A DNA stretch of 31,092 nt, taken from positions 1 through 31,092 of the forward strand of contig JAFAFA010000081.1 of the NCBI GenBank assembly GCA_023423695.1, read 5' to 3'. Both the position numbers and the translations under genes were made by a program. The stretch comes from Pseudomonadota bacterium (lineage in GTDB: Bacteria > Pseudomonadota > Alphaproteobacteria > Azospirillales > Azospirillaceae). Shown here in pieces: positions 16,463 to 24,383 of this stretch. Numbering within the stretch: the stretch's first letter is position 1; the number at the start of each line of letters is the position of its first letter. The notes beneath the pieces are model-generated. The model was not told the DNA's origin. It saw only the letters and a list, made by a program, of their open reading frames with translations, and ran no database searches.

Positions 16463-16469
16463 GTGACTG

Positions 16470-16840
16470 AGGTTCCTTTAGGCTGAACGATCCATTGCGA
16501 GAATCTGGCCCTCCGGACACTCCCCGGACGAACTCCTCCACGGACACCGAGCGGAAATAGGTGTGGCGACGTCCCTTCGGGCCTTTCCACCTCAGAAGGT
16601 GCTCCTTGAAGACCGTCCTGTTGACGCACTGCGCCCACAGAGCATCCAGGTAGACCTCGTTCTCCTCGGCGGGGACGCCTTCCTTCCCCAGTTCCAAATA
16701 CCGAACGTGACCTGGCCCGCCTTCCCGATGTCGCGGCACACGACATCGACCAAGGGGACCGACGACGGGTTTGCCTCGTACTCTGCCATCAGGCTCTAGA
16801 ACGCGCCCTCCGAGTAGTCTTCGTAACAGCTGTCGCCCAT
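16470..16840 (-). pseudogene. Decayed gene of unknown family (in-frame TAG plus frameshift)
   Basis: Reading the minus strand from 16840: MGDSCYEDYSEGAF, a TAG stop, then SLMAEYEANPSSVPLVDVVC and RDIGKAGQV. A frameshift near 16700 follows, after which the coding look continues in another frame as RYLELGKEGVPAEENEVYLD, ALWAQCVNRTVFKEHLLRWK and GPKGRRHTYFRSVSVEEFVR. The two frames join into one plausible protein of roughly 110-120 residues. Both breaks argue for a pseudogene, unless they are sequencing errors. The family is not recognised. The far end is unclear because the second frame stays open into the gene on the other strand. Confidence 0.65.
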
Positions 16841-16842
16841 GC

Positions 16843-17092
16843 TGCTGCCCTCCCGCGAATGGCGTCTCACCATGTTGAGTAGGAGCGCTGCAGCACCGAC
16901 TCCAGCATGTTCCGGCTCCTGGGGGCGGGCGCAGAGCAACCATCAATCGGGCGTGTCCAACAATCTTGTAAATCGTAAATTGGAACACTCCGCGTGCGTG
17001 AAACTGTCTTCGTACGGCCAGCGCGTCGCACTTCAAACGGGCGGTCGCCCATCACAAGAAGCGGCCTCATCGTCGCCAGCCACAGACACTAC
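16843..17092. other. Intergenic region, no supported gene
   Basis: About 250 bases with no start codon plus ribosome site giving protein-like sequence on either strand. Promoters for the gene beginning at 17142, and formerly for the decayed minus-strand gene, would be located here. Confidence 0.35.
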
Positions 17093-17106
17093 CACTATCG
17101 ATAGTG
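17093..17106. promoter_or_regulatory. Perfect 14-bp palindrome, possible operator
   Basis: CACTATCGATAGTG is a perfect 14-bp inverted repeat with no spacer, 35 bp upstream of the preferred start codon at 17142. CTAC just before it and GTAG just after it (offset by a few bases) extend the symmetry loosely. The size and location fit a dimeric repressor site overlapping the promoter of the membrane-protein gene. No regulator gene is adjacent. Confidence 0.6.
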
Positions 17107-17141
17107 TAATGTAGCGGCCTGTAATGGCGGCGGAGGGCGCG

Positions 17142-18119
17142 ATGATCGAAGTGCAGGACACGGATGTCGGGGCATCCGAAACGAAACGGATGCGTTGGTA
17201 CAAGCAGGGCATGGTTCTGCTGATCGCCGCCACCATCGCCGGGTTCGGAACCTACTCGTACAGCAATCCCGCTGACGGCATCGCCTACATGTTCGGCTCC
17301 GCGTTGGGGAGCCTCCTGCTCGGCTGGCTGCTCTCGATGCCGTTCACCCGCGGCTCGCGCAGGCCCCTGCGGGCTGCGACCACTCTGACGCTGGCGCTCG
17401 CTTTGGTATTCACCCTGAACATCAAGCGGGTTGTCGAGACCCACGAGGCCAAGCAGGTCGTCTCCCTCATCAAGGACTCGGCCGGACCCGCAGACCTAAT
17501 GCTAAAGCTCGAGGGGAGCAAGGACAATAATATGGCCGCCTTCTTCAAGTTCGCGGCCGAGGCGTTCCAAGCAAGCACGCGCGAAATGGATGCCCTAATC
17601 GCCGGGATGGCGCCGCCCGAGCTCGACGCTCCGTTCGATCCCGCGACGGCCTCCCGCGACGAACTCCAGGCGCTCTACAAGGCGACCAAGATCGCCGAGG
17701 GAAACGCGACCGCAGCGGAGGGGACGGTCGACGTCCTCTTCGACAAGGAGCGGAAGCGCGTGGCCGAGTACCTGAACAAGAGCGGTTTAGGCGACGGCTT
17801 TCGTCGCAGCGGGCTGGAGGGGATGGACAATCGCCTCGCCGACTACCGGCACTACTTTAAACGCCTGTTCGCCCTTAAGGCGGAGGAGTTCCGCACGACC
17901 GCCCGTTACTTCGCAATTCTCGCAAAAGAACATGGTCGCTACAAGGTCGAGCCCTCCGGTCGGGTGATCTTCGCCAATCATGGCGCTGTCCAGGGCTACA
18001 ACGATGTCGCCAAGGCGTTGCAGGACAACATCGCCGCCCAGCAGGACTACGTTAAGGCGGGCGAGGCGCTGGACGCCCGCTACCAAGCCGTTTATCAGCG
18101 CCTTACCGAGGGCAAGTGA
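17142..18119 (+). CDS. Inner-membrane protein with large soluble domain, unknown function
   Basis: A 325-residue protein from the preferred ATG (GGAGGG 4 bases upstream; an ATG at 17124 adds six residues). Three hydrophobic helices lie near the N-terminus (about 20-42, 47-68 and 76-95, the third ending FTLNIKRV). A helical soluble domain of about 220 residues follows. It is charged and coiled-coil-prone, with patches such as RDELQALYKATKIAEGNATA (about 175-194) and FRTTARYFAILAKEHGRYKV (about 250-270). With three passes, the soluble part should be on the opposite side from the N-terminus. I recognise no family. It converges with the gene ending at 18139, only 19 bp away. A palindrome upstream suggests repressor control. 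Confidence 0.78.
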   Translation: MIEVQDTDVGASETKRMRWYKQGMVLLIAATIAGFGTYSYSNPADGIAYMFGSALGSLLLGWLLSMPFTRGSRRPLRAATTLTLALALVFTLNIKRVVETHEAKQVVSLIKDSAGPADLMLKLEGSKDNNMAAFFKFAAEAFQASTREMDALIAGMAPPELDAPFDPATASRDELQALYKATKIAEGNATAAEGTVDVLFDKERKRVAEYLNKSGLGDGFRRSGLEGMDNRLADYRHYFKRLFALKAEEFRTTARYFAILAKEHGRYKVEPSGRVIFANHGAVQGYNDVAKALQDNIAAQQDYVKAGEALDARYQAVYQRLTEGK

Positions 18120-18138
18120 GGCGGCGGAGGGAGCCTGG

Positions 18139-19176
18139 CTAGGCCGCCAACGTCTCCGCCGAAAGCGGACCGTCCCACAGGGTCGCCAGCGCCGCCTCGT
18201 CAACGACCGGAAGTCGCGGCGCCGCGATCTCGTATCGGTCCGCGCGATCCGTCGTCAAGGTCAGCCGCCGACCGTCCTTCGACATGGCGTAGCACCCGGG
18301 CAGGTGGCCCAGCCGCTCGGTCCAGCGCGCGATTCCGGCGAGGTTGTCCGGAGACATCGCGTCCTTGCAGGCCCGGTAGATGTCCACGGCGTTGCCGACC
18401 AGTTTGCGGACGTCGTCGCGTCTGCGCAGATGGCGCTCCATCACGGTGTTCGTCTGATTCGGCGCGGCCAGCGCCCGGGCCATGTCGTCGAGCGTCTCCA
18501 AGGCGTCCTCGACCATCCGCCGGGGGTCACCACCGACGAAGAACTCGGCTCCGGACAGGACGTGGACCGTCTCAAGCTGCTCGTCGGCGATGGACGAGCG
18601 CCCGCGGCGCCCGATATCGCGCTCGATCTCGCGGATGGTCTCGTTCATGGCACTGCCGCCGCCACGCACCGCGACCTTCAGGACGCCGCCGTCGCGGCGA
18701 GCCGCCGCCTCCAGTTGGAGATACAGGGCACGCATGTCCTCGCGCCACTCCTTGCGGGCGGCGGACACCGCCAAGAACGGCGCCCGCAGGGTCCGCAGAA
18801 ACGTGGCGATGCGCTGATGGTCTTCCAAGAACTCACGCTTCCGCCGGATCAGCTGCTGACGGCGGACGTCATATTTGTGGCTGCTCTCCAGCTTGTCCCA
18901 CTCGTCCGGGAATAGCTGACGACCGCAGACGTTGCCCACGACGATGTGCCGCTCGTCCGCGAGGCGGACAACGAAACCCCAGTTGTGCGGCACGCCGCAG
19001 CCGGGCTTGGAACACTGGATTTTCTCGGGAACCCGGTAGGACGCGACTATCGCCGCCATGATTGCGTCCTTCGGAACCTGGCCTTGTCCGAGCAGGTCGA
19101 ACTCGGCGTGAGGATCTTCGATTTCGAGTTTGCGACCGAGGATCTCGTCGTCGGAAAGATGCTGGTGGACAGTCAA
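18139..19176 (-). CDS. Hypothetical protein with a possible zinc site
   Basis: A 345-residue protein from the TTG at 19176, chosen because AAGGAG lies 9 bases upstream. A GTG at 19203 is in frame but has no ribosome site. The N-terminal half contains CSKPGCGVPHNWGFVVRL and GNVCGRQLFPDEW (about residues 55-95). The C-x4-C and later Cys, with a nearby His, could bind zinc. The middle (about 100-270) is a long Arg/Glu-rich helical region with coiled-coil character (REFLEDHQRIATFLRTLRAP, RRDDVRKLVGNAVDIYRACK). The C-terminal segment is beta-rich (KDGRRLTLTTDRADRYEI). No enzyme motif is recognised. It may be a nucleic-acid-associated or structural protein of the plasmid. No operon partner is visible. 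Confidence 0.75.
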   Translation of the reverse strand: MTVHQHLSDDEILGRKLEIEDPHAEFDLLGQGQVPKDAIMAAIVASYRVPEKIQCSKPGCGVPHNWGFVVRLADERHIVVGNVCGRQLFPDEWDKLESSHKYDVRRQQLIRRKREFLEDHQRIATFLRTLRAPFLAVSAARKEWREDMRALYLQLEAAARRDGGVLKVAVRGGGSAMNETIREIERDIGRRGRSSIADEQLETVHVLSGAEFFVGGDPRRMVEDALETLDDMARALAAPNQTNTVMERHLRRRDDVRKLVGNAVDIYRACKDAMSPDNLAGIARWTERLGHLPGCYAMSKDGRRLTLTTDRADRYEIAAPRLPVVDEAALATLWDGPLSAETLAA

Positions 19177-19471
19177 GCGTGTCTCTCCTTTTAGATAGAC
19201 CACACGGACACTCGCCGCTCAGGCGACGCGAGGCACTGGCCGGACTGAAGCCTCTCTTCAGAGGACAGCGGAGTTCGTCACCCGCCACACTTGTTTCTGT
19301 GATATCTTATGCCACTTGTTGCGCGGAAATTCAACCTATTGAGTCTATCGCTGTCACCGGATGACAATATGTTGAGGGTCATAAGAAGAACTGAGAGTTG
19401 TCGGCCCAGTCGCTGGACATTCTCGCCTCGTCGACCGGAGGCAGCGCGGGCCTCCTTACCCTGCGACCGGC

Positions 19472-19939
19472 TCACGCTTTCACGACGGGGATGTCCTCCA
19501 GGCGTGTGGTGTAGTTCGGCGAACGTCGGTCCTGCCTCATTCCCCACCCCCGGTCGATCCCCACCGAGGCGACCTGAAGCGTTCCTCTACCGTGCCGCTG
19601 GTTGATGGCGTCCATGCCCGCCATCAGCTTCGCCGACCTCACCGAGTCGCGGGCGGCCAGGAAGGACTGCTGCAGCTTCGTCTCCTGCACCAGGCCAGAC
19701 AGGATCACGCCCGCGCTGGAGTAGCGGTAGACGTAGCGCCAGATGCGCCGGGCGCCTTCGGTGGCCCGGACAACGAGTTCTATGGTGTCGGACCTGGGTG
19801 GCTGAAGCTCGGCGCTCGCCACGTTGCTGTAGGGCGCGTCCCCGCGGAACGGGGACGTGTGCATGAACACCTGGAAGTGAGACGCGAACAAGCCCCCGGC
19901 CCGCAGCTTGTCAGCCGCCCGATTGGCGTAGTCTGGCAC
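19472..19939 (-). pseudogene. umuC: umuC 3' fragment (little finger and C-terminal domain)
   Basis: About 155 residues matching the C-terminal part of UmuC, the DNA polymerase V catalytic subunit. It begins with the little-finger domain (YANRAADKLRAGGLFASHFQ, then VFMHTSPFRGDAPYSN). It continues through the conserved DUF4113 tail: RRIWRYVYRYSSAGVILSGL, AINQRHGRGTLQVAS, WGMRQDRRSPNYTTR and ending IPVVKA. The palm with the catalytic acids, the fingers and the thumb are absent, so it cannot polymerise. Two consecutive stops lie in frame 50 bp upstream. The opening frame starts with a GTG that has no convincing ribosome site. It is the leftover of a second SOS polymerase near the imuA-imuB-dnaE2 operon. 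Confidence 0.85.
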
Positions 19940-19993
19940 GACAGGGCCGCCGGAAACGAGGTGAGGCTGGAGTTCATGCGCCCGCCAGTGTCA

Positions 19994-20563
19994 TCAGCGG
20001 CGCGTGGCCGCCTGCGGGCCATTCTCCAGATATGCCCGGGCGTTGATGCCCAGCATCCTGTTGGCGCACTCATCGCCGCAGAGGTTCTTCCGCGGGTCGC
20101 CGGTCAACTGGGTCATGCGGGTGACATCGATGATCGTGTAGACGCCTTCGTCGCCGCAAGCGGACCCGCCGCAGTTCGAGTTGATGACCAACACCAAGCC
20201 CGGCTTGGCCTTGAGGCAAGCGAACATGTTGTGGTCGCTGGCCTGGTGCGTGATGGTCTTGTACTTCCCGTTGACCGTGTTGATGACCTCGATGTGGCCC
20301 ATGGGCTGGCTGAAGTGGACGTTGTTGCCGCCGATGTCGCCGGGCTCGGAGATCTCGGTGATGCCGTTCATGTTCACACGGGCGTCGCCGCAGGTGCCGG
20401 AGAGGTTCACCGTCCGCTCCTCGAACTCCAGCCGCATTCCCCATTTCTGCGCGTTGATCTCCTTCAGTTCGGCGTGGGCGCCGACGGGGAGGAGGACCGC
20501 CGCGGCAAACGAGAGTGCGCAGAAGGTTGTTTTCAGTAAAGTGTGTTTGCCGGTACAGAACAC
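19994..20563 (-). CDS. Secreted cysteine-rich hypothetical protein
   Basis: A 189-residue exported protein with GTG start (GGAG 9-10 bases upstream). The signal peptide covers residues 1-31, ending VGAHA. The mature domain has six cysteines (LSGTCGDAR, FACLKAK, SNCGGSACGDEG, NLCGDECANR), enough for three disulfides. This points to a stable periplasmic or extracellular domain. Beta-rich stretches include INAQKWGMRLEFEERTVNLS and KPGLVLVINSN. I do not recognise the family. The DUF202 relic lies upstream and the umuC fragment 54 bp downstream, so it stands alone as an intact gene between two broken ones. Confidence 0.78.
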   Translation of the reverse strand: MFCTGKHTLLKTTFCALSFAAAVLLPVGAHAELKEINAQKWGMRLEFEERTVNLSGTCGDARVNMNGITEISEPGDIGGNNVHFSQPMGHIEVINTVNGKYKTITHQASDHNMFACLKAKPGLVLVINSNCGGSACGDEGVYTIIDVTRMTQLTGDPRKNLCGDECANRMLGINARAYLENGPQAATRR

Positions 20564-20689
20564 GATGCATCATCTCCACAAGCGCGCGTTGAGCTTGTAT
20601 AGCATGGTGGAGCGCGCTGCCGCACCGGGGTTTGCTGGATGTTCGGTTTGCCCCTCGATGGGTACCGACGGTGTCAGGGTGCGGTGGCG

Positions 20690-20888
20690 GCCCTGCAAAC
20701 AGTTGCCGCCATACGGCCGCGCCAAAACAGAACGCGCTGAAGGCGACGAGGATGGAGCCGGTTCCCCCAACCATCCATTCAGGGACGACACCTTCCAGCG
20801 GCTTCTTGGCCCCGACGCCGCTGACCAAGCCCGCCGGACCCGTGCGGACCCACGCGGCGTAGGTCCGCTCCGCCGCGAGACGGTTTAG
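20690..20888 (-). pseudogene. DUF202 (YidH-type) membrane protein relic
   Basis: Reading the minus strand from 20888: LNRLAAERTYAAWVRTGPAG then LVSGVGAKKPLEGVVPEWMV and a hydrophobic segment GSILVAFSAFCFGAAVWRQL. This is the recognisable core of DUF202 small membrane proteins: the A-x-E-R-T-x-x-x-W-x-R-T-G signature followed by membrane helices. An in-frame TGA directly precedes the first residue, and after about 20690 the sequence no longer follows the family. Both ends are therefore lost and no start codon is available. Confidence 0.75.
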
Positions 20889-21132
20889 TCAGCAGCCAAC
20901 TGGGTTCGGCGGTCAGCACTTTCCACAGAGGGCGCGGACGGGTTCAGATCTGTCTGCAATCATTGTCTCCTGAGCCGGAGGAGGACCTGTAGAACGCTTG
21001 GGGCGTATGCCCGGTTCAATCACCGGCTGAATTTGACCCGCACCAACTCCATGAAGGCCTGCTCGATCCCAGGGAGACGCGATCCGGCCCAGGTTTGACC
21101 GGCGACCAATCACCGATAAACCTGTGACGTGA
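20889..21132. other. Intergenic region, no supported gene
   Basis: About 240 bases. No protein-like frame with a ribosome site is seen. The sequence looks like unconstrained DNA between the DUF202 relic and the end of the response regulator gene. Confidence 0.35.
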
Positions 21133-21573
21133 CTACCGACCGGCAGGCGACAGCGCGTGGGCTAATGGCATCCTTGCCTTCGCAGCGGTCGCCGTGGCGT
21201 CCGCCAGCACACCGGGCTCCATCGCCAGTTCCAACGCGCGCTCCAGGTCGGCGATCCGGAACGGCTTCTCCAGAAAGGCGATGGCACCGGCGGCCAAAGC
21301 GTCCTGGGCGGCCGCATGCCCGCTGCACACGATCACGGGAATGCCGTTCCGGCTGGTCAGGTGCCGTACGGCGGTCAGACCGTTAGAACCATTGGCCAGC
21401 CAGACGTCGATCACCGCCACGTCAACGCCTTTCCCGGCGGTGAAGTCGATCGCACCCTCGGCGGTGTCCACGACACCGACGACGCGATGCCCCAGGTCGT
21501 CCAGGATATCGGCCAGCATCGCGGCGATGCAGGGATCGTCCTCGGCAACCAGGATGTCCAGGTAGTCGGCCAT
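21133..21573 (-). CDS. Single-domain response regulator
   Basis: A 146-residue CheY-like receiver with no output domain. The acidic pocket is in ILVAEDDPCI (about 7-16), the phospho-acceptor Asp in VAVIDVWLANG (about 56), Thr/Ser position in VIVCSGHAA (about 83) and the conserved Lys in FLEKPFR (about 105). Residues 125-146 are an Ala-rich tail outside the fold. It receives phosphate from a histidine kinase. The hybrid kinase at 8463-10841 is a candidate by distance only. Alone, it can act as a phosphate sink or bind a protein partner. Its upstream region lies back to back with the SOS operon. Confidence 0.92.
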   Translation of the reverse strand: MADYLDILVAEDDPCIAAMLADILDDLGHRVVGVVDTAEGAIDFTAGKGVDVAVIDVWLANGSNGLTAVRHLTSRNGIPVIVCSGHAAAQDALAAGAIAFLEKPFRIADLERALELAMEPGVLADATATAAKARMPLAHALSPAGR

Positions 21574-22079
21574 TCCTTCCTCCCGTCAATGCGATCCCAA
21601 CTCACATGGCGGTTCGATGACGGAATTGCCCCCACTCACCGGGAGGCGGCGACACACTGTGGCATTTCAGCCGCCCTACCCTCTTAGACGGTTGCACCCT
21701 TTTCGCACGAGTTCACCGCCAACGAGCAGAACCATGGTCGGCAGCGCACCCTAAGAACAGGCATGAAGCAGCCGCGAAGGCCGCATGGAAGGAAAAGCTG
21801 ACCGCCGAGAAGGCTGGATCCGAGTCGCTCGGTACCCGGCAACCGGTCCGCGATGATCCAAGCTCCCTCTTCGCCTTGCATCGTGGCGTGAGATGACTCT
21901 CCCGCATCCGCCGTGGACGCCTGTCCACCGGCTTCCTGCTCGATATCTGGAGGTTCGCGCCGGGATTCCGCTCCTGAAGCTGGCTCCATGTTCATCTCCA
22001 GTGATGCGGGAGAGTCTGACGCGGTTGCCTGAAACTTGGCCGAGGCAGGCTTGGTCTTGACATATCTCCGGCTTCTGGG
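21574..22079. other. Long intergenic region upstream of the SOS operon
   Basis: About 500 bases between divergent genes. An open minus-strand frame exists at 21684-22118 but its composition is not protein-like, it lacks a ribosome site and it would overlap the LexA box. I treat the region as non-coding. Promoters for the response regulator and for imuA should be at its two ends. Confidence 0.45.
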
Positions 22080-22094
22080 GAACAAAAAGGGAAC
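22080..22094 (+). promoter_or_regulatory. LexA box controlling imuA-imuB-dnaE2
   Basis: GAAC (22080-22083), seven bases, GAAC (22091-22094). This is exactly the alphaproteobacterial SOS box GAAC-N7-GAAC, the complement of GTTC-N7-GTTC. It is 29 bp before the imuA start. A TTGACA at 22057-22062 is a good -35 candidate just upstream, so LexA bound here would block the promoter. The operon is therefore expected to be induced by DNA damage. Confidence 0.88.
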
Positions 22095-22123
22095 ATAATC
22101 CTTCCCGGCCTGTCTCAAGAGAC

Positions 22124-22921
22124 ATGTATCCTGACCAGCCCCCTCAACCTGCCCTTCAGGACCTGCGTAACCGCATCCGCCAGCTGGAACGAGGCGAGCA
22201 GCGCGTCATGCGCGTGCTGCCGTTCGGGCTCGCTGCGGTTGACGATCGGCTGCCAAGCGGCGGACTGGCGTTAGGGGCCGTGCATGAGGTGGCCGAGGGC
22301 GGCGAACTGGGAGTGATCCACGCTGCGGCGGCCACACTGTTCGTCGCGGGCATCCTGGCTAGGATGACAGGGCCAGTGCTCTGGTGCCTGCGGGCGTCGG
22401 ACCTGTTCGCCCCGGCGCTGTCTCAGGTCGGCTTGAATCCAAACCGGGTCATCTACGCCGAGGCGCCGGACGAAAAAACGCTGCCCCTGCTGGTCGAGGA
22501 GGGCCTGCGCCACCGCGGGCTGACCGCCGTCGTCAGCGAACTCGCCAAGCTGCCCATGGTGGCGTCCAGACGCATGCAGATCGCCGCCGAGCACTCTGGG
22601 GTCACAGCCATCATCCTGCGCCGGTGGCGCAGCCCGGCCGCCGCTGCCGCCGAGCTAGGCCAGCCCACGGCCGCCGTCACCCGATGGCGTATTTCGGCCC
22701 TGCCGTCCAGCCCGCTGCCAGCACCGGGGATCGGCCGAAGGCGATGGCGGGCGGAACTGGTGCGGTGCCGTGGTGGTGGGACGGGTGAGTGGGATTTGGA
22801 GGGCTGCGATGAGGAGGGTCGTCTCGGTCTACTTTCCAACCTGGCCGACCGATCGGATTCGCGCCAGGACACGCTCGTCGAGAGGACGCTCCAGGAGGCC
22901 GGACTCCGGCTCGGCGCCTGA
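22124..22921 (+). CDS. imuA: ImuA, RecA-like accessory factor of mutagenic repair
   Basis: A 265-residue ImuA/SulA-like protein related to RecA and part of the ImuA-ImuB-DnaE2 mutasome. Visible features: LRNRIRQLERGEQR near the N-terminus (about 12-25), LPFGLAAVDDRLPSGGLALG then VHEV (about 31-56), which aligns with the RecA start region but lacks a Walker A, and RVIYAEAPDEKTLPLLVEEG (about 107-126). The C-terminus has RRRWRAELVRCRGGGTGEWD, typical for the family. The first gene after the LexA box, it overlaps imuB by 113 bp. It is needed for damage-induced mutagenesis in Caulobacter and other species carrying the cassette. Confidence 0.88.
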   Translation: MYPDQPPQPALQDLRNRIRQLERGEQRVMRVLPFGLAAVDDRLPSGGLALGAVHEVAEGGELGVIHAAAATLFVAGILARMTGPVLWCLRASDLFAPALSQVGLNPNRVIYAEAPDEKTLPLLVEEGLRHRGLTAVVSELAKLPMVASRRMQIAAEHSGVTAIILRRWRSPAAAAAELGQPTAAVTRWRISALPSSPLPAPGIGRRRWRAELVRCRGGGTGEWDLEGCDEEGRLGLLSNLADRSDSRQDTLVERTLQEAGLRLGA

Positions 22922-24383
22922 CGCCGACGAGCCGACCGACAAGCCCTTCGTCGTCGCGTCGACCGGTGCGCAGCGCGTCATCATGTCCGTAGACATGGCC
23001 GCCCATCGGCTCGGCTTGCGCCGGGGCATCCCGCTCGCCCAGGCGCGGGCAATGGTACCAGACCTGATGGTCGCCGACGCCGATCCTGAGGCTGACGCCG
23101 AGGGTCTGCACCGGCTGGCGCTGTGGGCGCTCCGCTATAGCCCGATGGTGTCCGTCGACCTGCCGGACGGCCTGTGGATCGACATCACCGGCGCCAGCCA
23201 CCTGATGGGCGGCGAACGCCAGCTGCTTGACGACCTGGTCGGCCGCCTTGCTGCAATGGGCGTCGCCTCACGGGCCGCGGTCGCCGGTACGCCGGGCGCC
23301 GCCAATGCCATCGCGCGTTTTGGCCACCGGCCTGTGTGTGTGATGGACGATGCGCTGGAGACCGTGCCCGCCTTGCCGCTCGCCGCCCTGCGGCTGCCGC
23401 CAGAGATGACGATGGAACTCCGACGTCTGGGCTTCGAGACCATCGGTGAACTGGAGGCAACGCCCCGCGCGCCGCTGGCCCATCGGTTCGGCTCGCTCCC
23501 GGGCCGACGGCTGGACCAGATCTTCGGCCGCGTCGCCGAACCGATCATGCCCGTTGTCCCGACCGAGGCCGTCCAGGCGCGTCGCAGCCTGGTCGAACCC
23601 ATCAGCACCGCAGAAGCACTCCAGGCCGTCATCGGGGCGCTGGTGACGGACCTCTGCGGACAGCTGGAGCAACGGGGGCTGGGCGCCAGAACGCTGGACC
23701 TGCTCTGGCATCGGGTTGACGGCACGATGCAGGCCATCCGGGTCGGGACGGCCAAGCCGGTCCGTAGCGCGGCGCACCTCACCCGCCTACTGGTCGAGCG
23801 TGTCGATAAGGTCGACCCTGGGTTCGGCATCGAAAACGCCATCTTGACGGCCACGCTTGCCGAGCCCCTGACGGCCGAGGAAGTCGGCAGCCTGGTCGGC
23901 GCTGGAACCGACCTTGCCGCCCCCGACGACGCGGCCACCATCGCCGGACTGGTCGATGTCCTGGGCAACCGGATCGGCCATGACCGGCTCTATCGGTGCG
24001 CACCGGTGGAGAGCGATGTGCCTGAAAGGTCGGTCACGCGCATCCCCGCCCTGGCGCCGCCGATCCCGGCCGGTTGGCCGTCCCAGTGGCCACGGCCGGG
24101 ACGGCTGCTGACGCCGCCGGAGCCCATCGAGACGATGGCCCTAATGCCTGATCACCCGCCGATGGCTTTCACCTGGCGGGGAGTTCGGCGGCTCATCAAG
24201 CGAGCCGACGGTCCAGAGCGCATCCACGGTGAATGGTGGCGCCGGGACCGCGAGATGGCAGCCGCGCGCGACTACTATGCCGTCGAGGACCATGCGGGCG
24301 AGCGCTTCTGGCTCTACAGGTCCTGGGAAGGATCCCCGGATATCGGTCCGATGCGTTGGTTCATCCATGGGCTGTTTGGATGA
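22809..24383 (+). CDS. imuB: ImuB, catalytically inactive Y-family polymerase homologue
   Basis: A 524-residue Y-family-like protein starting at the ATG with GGAGGG 5 bases upstream. The N-terminal strand is VVSVYFPTWPTDRIRAR, where active Y-family polymerases have a catalytic Asp (DMDAFF). The second acidic pair is likewise not evident, so it has lost polymerase activity, as is usual for ImuB. GAANAIARFGHRPV (about 158-171) and PAAALRLPPEMTMELRRLGF-type helix-hairpin-helix sequence (about 190-225) follow. In the mutasome it binds the sliding clamp and recruits DnaE2. The C-terminal part (about 400-524) carries MAFTWRGVRRLIKRADGPER and WWRRDREMAAARDYYAVEDH, characteristic of ImuB. Its stop overlaps dnaE2 start (ATGA). 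Confidence 0.92.
   Translation: MRRVVSVYFPTWPTDRIRARTRSSRGRSRRPDSGSAPDADEPTDKPFVVASTGAQRVIMSVDMAAHRLGLRRGIPLAQARAMVPDLMVADADPEADAEGLHRLALWALRYSPMVSVDLPDGLWIDITGASHLMGGERQLLDDLVGRLAAMGVASRAAVAGTPGAANAIARFGHRPVCVMDDALETVPALPLAALRLPPEMTMELRRLGFETIGELEATPRAPLAHRFGSLPGRRLDQIFGRVAEPIMPVVPTEAVQARRSLVEPISTAEALQAVIGALVTDLCGQLEQRGLGARTLDLLWHRVDGTMQAIRVGTAKPVRSAAHLTRLLVERVDKVDPGFGIENAILTATLAEPLTAEEVGSLVGAGTDLAAPDDAATIAGLVDVLGNRIGHDRLYRCAPVESDVPERSVTRIPALAPPIPAGWPSQWPRPGRLLTPPEPIETMALMPDHPPMAFTWRGVRRLIKRADGPERIHGEWWRRDREMAAARDYYAVEDHAGERFWLYRSWEGSPDIGPMRWFIHGLFG

Noticed and set aside
19592..20539. A 315-codon plus-strand frame opposite the umuC fragment and the Cys-rich gene
   Set aside because: Minus-strand products have a signal peptide or clear UmuC motifs; the plus-strand frame is a shadow.
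21684..22118. A 144-codon minus-strand frame upstream of imuA
   Set aside because: No ribosome site, composition not protein-like, and it would overlap the LexA box and promoter.
24233..24379. A longer dnaE2 beginning at an upstream GTG
   Set aside because: The extra residues lie inside imuB in another frame; the ATG overlapping the imuB stop at 24380 directly precedes the PHP domain and fits the family length.
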